Shown: in pieces, positions 7,036 through 11,877 of the stretch
Position numbering within the stretch: position 1 is the first letter of the stretch
How the letters are laid out: every line of letters starts with the position of its first letter
NCBI GenBank assembly: GCA_002435955.1
Contig: DIWZ01000018.1
Location: 25,498 to 37,374 of the forward strand
Source of the DNA: Pelobacter sp. UBA6093
GTDB lineage: Bacteria > Desulfobacterota > Desulfuromonadia > Desulfuromonadales > Syntrophotaleaceae
Length of the DNA stretch: 11,877 bases
Direction: 5' to 3'
Translations under genes and position numbers: made by a program
The notes under the pieces: generated by a model
What the model was told of the DNA's origin: nothing
Seen by the model: the letters and a program-made list of their open reading frames with translations, nothing else
Database searches by the model: none

Positions 7036-7160
7036 CACCACGAAGGTCACGAAGAGCACGAAGAAAGCAAGGAGAACCGAGTCCAAAGCTTTGATTGTTC
7101 CCTTTATTCTTGGTTTTGCTTTAATTTTTCACCTTCGTGTACTTCGTGTTCTTCGTGGTG
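7036..7160 (-). repeat. Inverted array of CACGAAG words between hslU and argB
   Basis: The left arm carries CACGAAG exactly three times at 7039, 7048 and 7057 (9-nt spacing). The right arm carries its inverse, CTTCGTG, three times at 7133, 7142 and 7151 with the same spacing. The outermost 10 bp (7036-7045 with 7151-7160) pair without a break; the 2-nt spacers inside the arms mostly do not pair. The loop is A/T-rich, about 69 nt, and includes the 10-bp palindrome CAAAGCTTTG (7084-7093). The element fills more than half of the 236-bp gap and lies upstream of argB. No gene is visible in the gap; the plus-strand translation of the repeat (a His-Glu-Gly type string) is a known sort of spurious peptide. 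Confidence 0.88.
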
Positions 7161-7187
7161 TGATGCTCTTGATTGCCCTGCTTTGTT

Positions 7188-8525
7188 TTACAAAATATAC
7201 CGCGACAAGTCTTCGTCGCGGGCGATGTCGGCCAGTTGTCGCTGCACGAAGGCTACATCGATCTCGACGCTTTGTTCATGCTGCTCGGGGGCATCGAACG
7301 AGAGTTCTTCAAGCAGTTTTTCCATGATGGTATGTAACCGCCGCGCGCCGATGTTCTCTGTCTGGCTGTTGACCTGGGTGGCGATGCGAGCCAGTTCGCG
7401 GATGGCTTCCTCATCAAAGTGCAGGCGGATGCCTTCGGTCGCCATGAGGGCTTCGTATTGGCGAATCAGGGCGTTTTTCGGTTCGGTTAAAATACGGAAG
7501 AATTCCTCTTCGCCGAGGCTGGTCAGTTCCACGCGGATAGGGAAGCGCCCTTGCAGTTCGGGAATCAGATCCGACGGCTTGGCCACATGAAAGGCACCTG
7601 CGGCGATGAACAGGACATGGTCGGTCTTGACCGGGCCGTACTTGGTGCTGACGGTGCTTCCCTCGACGATGGGCAGTATGTCGCGCTGCACACCTTCGCG
7701 GGATACGTCGGGGCCCTGCCTGCCGTCCTTGCCGGCGATCTTGTCGATTTCGTCGATGAAGATGATGCCGCTCTGCTCCACCCGCTCGCGGGCCAGGGTG
7801 TTGACTTTTTCCATATCGACCAGGCGTTCGGCCTCCTGCTCGATGAGCAGTTCGCGCGCTTCGCTGACCTTGATCTGGCGGCGCTTGGTCTTCTTGGGGA
7901 ACAGGTTGCCGAACATCTCCTTGAAGTTGACGCCCATCTCTTCGGTTCCCTGCGGGGTGAAGATTTCCATCATGGGCATCTGGGCCGACTGCACTTCCAG
8001 TTCCACCGTACGGTCGTCGAGAGCGCCCTTGCGCAGCAGTTTGCGCAGCTTATCGCGGGTGCCGCCCTCGCCGGCCTCTTCGGCGGACACGTCCAGATCC
8101 CGGGACTGGGCACCGGGTAGCAGCAGGTCGAGCAGTCGCTCCTCGGCCAGATCCTCGGCTTTGATCCGCACCTTGAGCGCTTCTTCTTCGCGGACCATGA
8201 TGATGGCCAGATCAACCAGGTCGCGCACCATGCTTTCCACGTCACGACCGACATAGCCGACCTCGGTGAACTTGCTGGCTTCGACCTTGATGAACGGCGC
8301 CTGCGCCAGTTTTGCCAGACGGCGGGCGATTTCGGTCTTGCCGACCCCGGTGGGGCCGATCATGATGATGTTTTTCGGCGCGATTTCGTCACGCAGCTCA
8401 GCGGGGACCTGCTGGCGTCGCCAGCGGTTGCGCAGCGCCACGGCTACGGCTCGCTTGGCCTGCTTTTGGCCGATGATGTAGCGGTCCAGTTCGGAAACGA
8501 TTTCACGGGGGGTGAAGTTGGTCAA
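7188..8525 (-). CDS. hslU: HslU, ATPase subunit of the HslUV protease
   Basis: AAA+ unfoldase that feeds proteins into the HslV peptidase in the cytosol. The protein is 445 residues, the usual length. Visible elements are the N-terminal TPREIVSELDRYIIGQ (5-20), Walker A GPTGVGKT (57-64), the central pore loop GYVGRD (90-95), a charged insertion (I) domain from about 110 to 240, Walker B IIFIDEID (254-261), the arginine-finger region LQGRFPIR (324-331) and the sensor-2 GARRL (393-397). The C-terminus ends LSRYIL, the tail that docks into HslV in known complexes. The start is TTG at 8525, overlapping the hslV stop as TTGA; GGAGAG lies about 6 nt upstream inside hslV, and no ATG fits the family start. 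Synthesis is therefore coupled to hslV. Confidence 0.98.
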   Translation of the reverse strand: MTNFTPREIVSELDRYIIGQKQAKRAVAVALRNRWRRQQVPAELRDEIAPKNIIMIGPTGVGKTEIARRLAKLAQAPFIKVEASKFTEVGYVGRDVESMVRDLVDLAIIMVREEEALKVRIKAEDLAEERLLDLLLPGAQSRDLDVSAEEAGEGGTRDKLRKLLRKGALDDRTVELEVQSAQMPMMEIFTPQGTEEMGVNFKEMFGNLFPKKTKRRQIKVSEARELLIEQEAERLVDMEKVNTLARERVEQSGIIFIDEIDKIAGKDGRQGPDVSREGVQRDILPIVEGSTVSTKYGPVKTDHVLFIAAGAFHVAKPSDLIPELQGRFPIRVELTSLGEEEFFRILTEPKNALIRQYEALMATEGIRLHFDEEAIRELARIATQVNSQTENIGARRLHTIMEKLLEELSFDAPEQHEQSVEIDVAFVQRQLADIARDEDLSRYIL

Positions 8526-9055
8526 GGCAGACTCTCCGACGAGATGCGGTCGTTGGTGTAGATGCAGATTTCTCCGGCGATGCGCAACGCCTCGGCGGCA
8601 ATCTTGTCCGCCGGCAGATCGGCATGCCGGGTCAGGGCGCGGGCCGCCGCCAGGGCGTAGGAGCCACCCGAGCCGATGGCGGCGATGTCGTCATCCGGTT
8701 CGATAACATCGCCGGCGCCCGACAGCACCAGAGTGGTGCTGGTGTCGGCCACGATGAGCAGCGCCTCGAGTTTGCGCAGGATCTGGTCGGTACGCCAGTC
8801 CTTGGCCAGGGCTACGGCGGCCTTGGGCAGGTTGCCGCGAAATTCCTGCACTTTGGCTTCGAACTTTTCAAACAGGGTAAAAGCATCGGCGGTGGATCCG
8901 GCAAACCCGGCCAGCATGCGTCCTTCGTACATGCGGCGGATTTTGCAGGCGCCATGCTTCATGACTGTGTTGCCCAGGGTCACCTGACCGTCTCCGGCCA
9001 TGGTTACCTGCCCTTTGTGGCGTACGCAAATAATGGTTGTGCCGCGAATATCCAT
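8522..9055 (-). CDS. hslV: HslV, peptidase subunit of the HslUV protease
   Basis: Threonine peptidase that stacks as two hexameric rings capped by HslU. The 177-residue protein has the expected length. The catalytic threonine, which must be at the mature N-terminus, is T6: the sequence starts MDIRG and then TTIICVRHKG. Five residues therefore have to be removed, unlike the E. coli form, which loses only Met. Relative to T6 as Thr1, D22, K38 and S129 fall on the known active-site positions 17, 33 and 124. AGDGQVTLGNTVMKHGA (20-36), GFAGSTADAFTLFEKFEAK (50-68) and IGSGG (127-131) are strongly conserved. The ATG at 9055 has only a poorly spaced GAGG in front of it. It is the first gene of the hslVU pair, after a 431-bp gap. 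Confidence 0.98.
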   Translation of the reverse strand: MDIRGTTIICVRHKGQVTMAGDGQVTLGNTVMKHGACKIRRMYEGRMLAGFAGSTADAFTLFEKFEAKVQEFRGNLPKAAVALAKDWRTDQILRKLEALLIVADTSTTLVLSGAGDVIEPDDDIAAIGSGGSYALAAARALTRHADLPADKIAAEALRIAGEICIYTNDRISSESLP

Positions 9056-9097
9056 GGCCTCATCTTCTATATGCGAAAATTTTTAAAAATAGAGCGT

Positions 9098-9106
9098 ATT
9101 TTAACA
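9098..9106 (-). promoter_or_regulatory. Possible extended -10 element of an hslVU promoter
   Basis: Read on the minus strand, the motif is TGT-TAAAAT, a TGn extended -10 with TAAAAT (5 of 6 matches to TATAAT), about 43 nt upstream of the hslV start. The expected -35 position has only a T-rich stretch, not a good TTGACA, so the call rests on the extended -10 alone. No sigma-32-type heat-shock pair was recognised. Confidence 0.35.
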
Positions 9107-9251
9107 CAGGCCGACAGCCAAAAAAAGAAAAATGGCAGATTTCCCTATGTATTGCAAGCTCGGTTTTCAGGTGCCTCTTGAGTCGAAACGGGGTCATCCG
9201 TGGCGGTCAATCTGTGACAACCGGAGCTATATTGGAAATCAAAGGTTTTCT

Positions 9252-9324
9252 TCGCGTTCTTCGCGGCTTCACGTGAGACCAAAAAAGCATATCTATCTTG
9301 CACGTGAAGCCGCGAAGACCGCGA
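9252..9324. repeat. CGCGAAG-type inverted repeat (24-bp stem) upstream of hslV
   Basis: TCTTCGCGGCTTCACGTG at 9258-9275 is perfectly matched by its inverse at 9301-9318. The pairing continues outwards to 9252 and 9324 with one mismatch, leaving a 25-nt A-rich loop. The left arm contains the word CTTCGCG at 9250 and 9259 and CTTCACG at 9267, again at 8-9-nt spacing. Neither side is followed by a T-tract in the proper direction, so it is not a standard terminator. It lies about 200 bp upstream of hslV and belongs to the same word family as the element at 2936-3018. Confidence 0.85.
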
Positions 9325-9422
9325 GAAGAGACAAAAAAAATTTATCAGTTCTATCGGATATTTTTCTTACTGCCCAGTGTCGCTGCATGAGGTGGTGGTG
9401 AGCAGGCTTCAGGCATTTAAAC

Positions 9423-9462
9423 AATTCTGCCGACGAGCACCGGTGTGCTCGTCGGCAGAATT
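9423..9462 (-). terminator. Perfect 18-bp hairpin after the cupin gene, probable terminator
   Basis: AATTCTGCCGACGAGCAC (9423-9440) and its exact inverse (9445-9462) enclose a CGGT loop. It begins 24 nt after the cupin stop. The stem is GC-rich in the middle and ends in AATT; after it the minus-strand transcript continues GUUUAAAU, a short and imperfect U-rich tail. The position at the end of the alaS-cupin unit and the stem strength argue for termination. Because of its symmetry it could act on both strands, and the poor U-tract leaves room for an mRNA 3'-end protection role. Confidence 0.7.
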
Positions 9463-9486
9463 TAGCTTAACGCCATGGTTGTTTGG

Positions 9487-9831
9487 CTATTTGAGAGGCG
9501 GGGTGAAGATGGCCAGCAGGTCGACCGGATCGTCGCCGATATTCTTGAGACTGTGTTGCACGCCTGACGGTGCGACCACGCAGCAGCCGACGCCGAAGGT
9601 GTGTTCCACGCCGTTGATGGTGCAGCGGGCTTCGCCGCCAAGAATGTAGAAGGTTTCGGTCTGCCCCTCATGGACATGTGGTCGAATCTCGCCGCCCGCC
9701 TCGATGCGTCCGTGATGCAGGGACAAGGCCGGGTTGATTTCGGCGGTTACCACATCGCGCAGGAAGAAGCGGTCGTGCCTGGGGTGCGGATATTCCTCCT
9801 GCTCGGAGGTGCGTAGGACGATGCCTTTCAT
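9487..9831 (-). CDS. Small single-domain cupin protein
   Basis: A 114-residue protein that is essentially one cupin_2 barrel. Cupin motif 1 is GGEIRPHVHEGQTETFYILGG (about 46-66), with metal ligands H52, H54 and E59. Motif 2 is GCCVVAPSGVQHSLKN (82-97), with the fourth ligand H93. All four ligands of the usual mononuclear metal site are present, so it should bind a divalent metal. No signal peptide or extra domain is visible, so it is probably cytosolic. Substrate and reaction cannot be read from the sequence; such stand-alone cupins include isomerases, dioxygenases and small-molecule-binding proteins. The ATG at 9831 has GGAG 5 nt upstream and lies 24 nt after the alaS stop, so it is probably translated from the alaS message. 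A strong hairpin follows its stop. Confidence 0.92.
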   Translation of the reverse strand: MKGIVLRTSEQEEYPHPRHDRFFLRDVVTAEINPALSLHHGRIEAGGEIRPHVHEGQTETFYILGGEARCTINGVEHTFGVGCCVVAPSGVQHSLKNIGDDPVDLLAIFTPPLK

Positions 9832-9855
9832 GGCTGCTCCCGGTCAGTGGGCCGT

Positions 9856-11877
9856 TCAGGCCGCGTTAAGGGCTTGGGTGATCAGCTGCGGCACGCTGGC
9901 CAGGGCTTCACCAAGGTGTTCGGGGTTGCTGCCGCCGGCCTGGGCCAAGTCGGACCGCCCGCCGCCGCCGCCGCCGACCATGGCAGCCAGTTGTTTGACC
10001 AGTGTGCCGGCCTGCAGTTGTTTAGTCAGATCCTTGGTTACGGCCACCAGCAGACCGGCTTTGCCGTCGTGGGCGCTGCCCAGTACCAGTACGCCGGAGG
10101 GCAGTCGGTCGCGGACCTGGTCGGCCAACTCGCGCAAGGCCTTGCCGTCGAGATTATCGACCCGGCCGCAGACGACGTTGATCCCATCTATGTTGACCGC
10201 CTGCTGCAGCAGGTCGCCAGCCTGGTCGGCGTTGAGCTTGCCCTGCAACGATTCCAGTTCGCGTTCCAACTCCTTCTGACGTTCCAGCAGCTTGCGCAGC
10301 CGCACTTCCAGCTGCGGTCGGTCGGTTTTGATCAGGGCCGCCAGGTGGTCGAGGGTGCGCTCCTGGTCCCGCACCACTTCGAGAGCGCGGGCGCCGGTCA
10401 CCGCTTCGATACGGCGCACCCCGGCGGCGATGCCGGTTTCCTGCAGGATTTTGAACAGGCCGATATCCCCGGAAGCGTGGGCGTGGGTGCCGCCGCACAA
10501 TTCCATGCTGATATCGCCGACCCTGACCACCCGCACCTTGTCGCCGTATTTTTCCCCGAACAAAGCGGTGGCCCCGGCGCTGACGGCTTCGTCGTGAGCC
10601 ATCTCGCGGGTGTCGACCTCCGCGTTATCGCGGATGCGGTGGTTGACCAGGGTCTCGACCTGTTCCAGTTCCTCGGCGCTCATGGCGGAGAAGTGGATGA
10701 AGTCGAAGCGCAGCCGCTCCGGGGTTACCAGCGAGCCGGCCTGTTTAACATGCTCACCGAGCACCTCGACGAGAGCGGCTTGCAGCAGATGGGTGGCGGT
10801 ATGATTGAGAGCCGTGGCCTGACGGCGCTCCAGATCGACGGTCAAGGTCGCGGTGTCGCCGATCCGCAGGGTGCCGGCGGCGATTTCGCCGACATGCACG
10901 AACAACTCCGGCAGGGGCTTGCGGGTATCGCTGATGACGACTTTGGCGTCGGCGGTGGCGATAGTGCCCCGGTCGCCGGTCTGGCCGCCTGATTCACCAT
11001 AAAAGGGGGTGACCGAGGTGACGATCTCGACCTGGGCGCCCTGGGGGGCGCTGGCCACCGGCTGGCCGTCGAGCAGGATGGCGAGCACCTCGCCCTGACC
11101 GGTCAGAGCGTCATAGCCGATAAAGCGGGTACGCAGGCCTTCTTCAAGCAGCTGCCGGTAGATGCCGGCAATGGCCTCTTCGCCTGAACCTTTCCAGTGC
11201 TCACGGGCTTTTTGACGCTGCTCTTCCATGCAGGCTTCGAAGCCTGCTTCATCGATGGTGACGTTTTCGCCACGCAGGATATCGGCAGTCAGGTCGAGGG
11301 GGAAGCCGAAGGTGTCGTAAAGCTTGAAGGCGATGTCCCCCGGCAGCACATTGGCGCCGGCGGCCCTGAGCCCGGCGACTTCCTCATTGAGAATACGCAG
11401 GCCGTTATCGAGGGTCTGGATAAAGCGTTCTTCCTCGATCTTGACGATTCTGGCGACATAGTCGATGCGCTGCGCCGATTCGGGATACGCATCGGCCATC
11501 GTTTGCAATACGAAGCCGGCGGTGCGGTACAGCACCGGTTCGGCAAAACCGAGCATCTTGGCGTGCCGCGCGGCGCGGCGCATGATGCGGCGCAAAACGT
11601 AGCCGCGCCCCTCGTTACTGGGCAGCACGCCGTCCGCGATCAAAAAGGCGGTGGCGCGGCTGTGGTCGGCAATGACCCGCATGGACATGTCGTGGGCCGC
11701 ATCGTCGCCGTAGCGCTTGCCCGACAGCTCTTCGACATAGGCGATGATGCCGCGCAGCAGGTCGCAGTCGTAATTGCTCCGTACCCCCTGCATGACGGCG
11801 GTGATGCGCTCCAGCCCCATGCCGGTATCGATGGACGGTTTGGGCAGGGGGGTCATGGTGCCGTCGGCGTCGCGGTT
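9856..11877 (-). CDS. alaS: Alanyl-tRNA synthetase, C-terminal part (N-terminus beyond the window)
   Basis: Charges tRNA-Ala with alanine and clears wrongly made Ser- and Gly-tRNA-Ala. The frame is open through the window end; 673 residues are visible of a family total near 870-880, so about 200 N-terminal residues of the catalytic core are missing. The visible part begins NRDADGTMTPLPKPSIDTGMGLER, a class-II core segment. Numbering from the internal Met at 11856, the tRNA-binding helical region covers about 25-240, and the editing domain has its zinc motif NHTATH (351-356) with CGGTH (454-458). A charged coiled coil (about 495-545) leads to the C-Ala domain, which contains MVGGGGGGRSDLAQAGG (626-642). 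All editing ligands are present. The gene ends in TGA; the cupin gene follows 24 nt later. Confidence 0.98.
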   Translation of the reverse strand, partial: NRDADGTMTPLPKPSIDTGMGLERITAVMQGVRSNYDCDLLRGIIAYVEELSGKRYGDDAAHDMSMRVIADHSRATAFLIADGVLPSNEGRGYVLRRIMRRAARHAKMLGFAEPVLYRTAGFVLQTMADAYPESAQRIDYVARIVKIEEERFIQTLDNGLRILNEEVAGLRAAGANVLPGDIAFKLYDTFGFPLDLTADILRGENVTIDEAGFEACMEEQRQKAREHWKGSGEEAIAGIYRQLLEEGLRTRFIGYDALTGQGEVLAILLDGQPVASAPQGAQVEIVTSVTPFYGESGGQTGDRGTIATADAKVVISDTRKPLPELFVHVGEIAAGTLRIGDTATLTVDLERRQATALNHTATHLLQAALVEVLGEHVKQAGSLVTPERLRFDFIHFSAMSAEELEQVETLVNHRIRDNAEVDTREMAHDEAVSAGATALFGEKYGDKVRVVRVGDISMELCGGTHAHASGDIGLFKILQETGIAAGVRRIEAVTGARALEVVRDQERTLDHLAALIKTDRPQLEVRLRKLLERQKELERELESLQGKLNADQAGDLLQQAVNIDGINVVCGRVDNLDGKALRELADQVRDRLPSGVLVLGSAHDGKAGLLVAVTKDLTKQLQAGTLVKQLAAMVGGGGGGRSDLAQAGGSNPEHLGEALASVPQLITQALNAA

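Larger units (their letters stand above)
9056..9486. other. 431-bp intergenic region between the cupin gene and hslV
   Basis: No credible gene is seen on either strand. The open frames here have no family-like sequence and run through the inverted repeats. The region holds, from the hslV side, a possible extended -10 element (9098-9106), an A-rich stretch (9119-9131), a CGCGAAG-type hairpin (9252-9324), an eight-base A run (9333-9340), about 80 bp without recognisable structure, and the perfect hairpin at 9423-9462. It most likely contains the end of the alaS-cupin transcript and the promoter of hslVU. Confidence 0.7.

Noticed and set aside
7036..7160. CRISPR array
   Set aside because: Units are only 7 nt at 9-nt spacing and half are inverted; there are no unique spacers of CRISPR size and no cas genes.
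6127..7590. A 487-codon plus-strand open frame over argB, the gap and the end of hslU
   Set aside because: Runs opposite two certain genes and through the CACGAAG array, giving the typical spurious His-Glu-Gly peptide.
9132..9401. An 89-codon plus-strand open frame in the cupin-hslV gap
   Set aside because: No ribosome site or domain; much of it reads through the inverted repeat and the A run.
9847..10992. A 381-codon plus-strand open frame opposite alaS
   Set aside because: Shadow of alaS without any domain-like sequence.

Overview
The window carries a compact block of housekeeping genes, all on the minus strand, so transcription runs from position 11877 towards position 1. In reading order they are: the C-terminal three quarters of alaS, a small cupin gene, hslV, hslU, argB, argD, argF, a zinc-ribbon/RDD membrane protein, argG, argH and the start of a small lipoprotein. 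The block alaS ... hslVU-argBDF-argGH-lipoprotein is, from memory, the arrangement seen in Desulfuromonadota (Geobacter, Pelobacter/Syntrophotalea, Desulfuromonas). GC-rich coding sequence and the intergenic CGCGAAG/CACGAAG repeats fit that group. The assignment is an inference from gene order and protein character, not from a database search.

Layout. 9856-11877: alaS, cut by the window edge, followed after 24 nt by a single-domain cupin and then an 18-bp perfect hairpin (9423-9462), the likely end of that transcription unit. 9056-9486: 431 bp with no credible gene, holding two large hairpins and a possible hslVU promoter. 7188-9055: hslV and hslU, overlapping by 4 nt (TTGA). 6952-7187: intergenic, dominated by an inverted CACGAAG repeat. 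3079-6951: argB, argD, argF and the RDD protein, closely spaced or overlapping, with a terminator-like hairpin between argD and argF. 2906-3078: intergenic, with a degenerate CGCGAAG inverted repeat. 1-2905: argG, argH and the 5' end of a lipoprotein gene, with a 16-bp hairpin between argG and argH.

How the genes work together. ArgB and ArgD catalyse the phosphorylation and transamination steps of the acetylated ornithine branch. ArgF, ArgG and ArgH convert ornithine through citrulline and argininosuccinate to arginine. The steps for making and releasing the acetyl group (argJ or argA/argE) and argC are absent and must be elsewhere. HslV and HslU form the two-component ATP-dependent protease. 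AlaS charges tRNA-Ala. The only genes without a clear role are the zinc-ribbon/RDD membrane protein inside the arg cluster, the cupin after alaS, and the partial lipoprotein.

I found no mobile element, CRISPR array, tRNA, rRNA or phage gene, and no convincing new biological system. The most curious features are non-coding: each of the three longer gaps on the hslV side and within the arg block holds an inverted array of 7-nt words spaced 8-9 nt apart, and the argG-argH gap holds a third repeat type.
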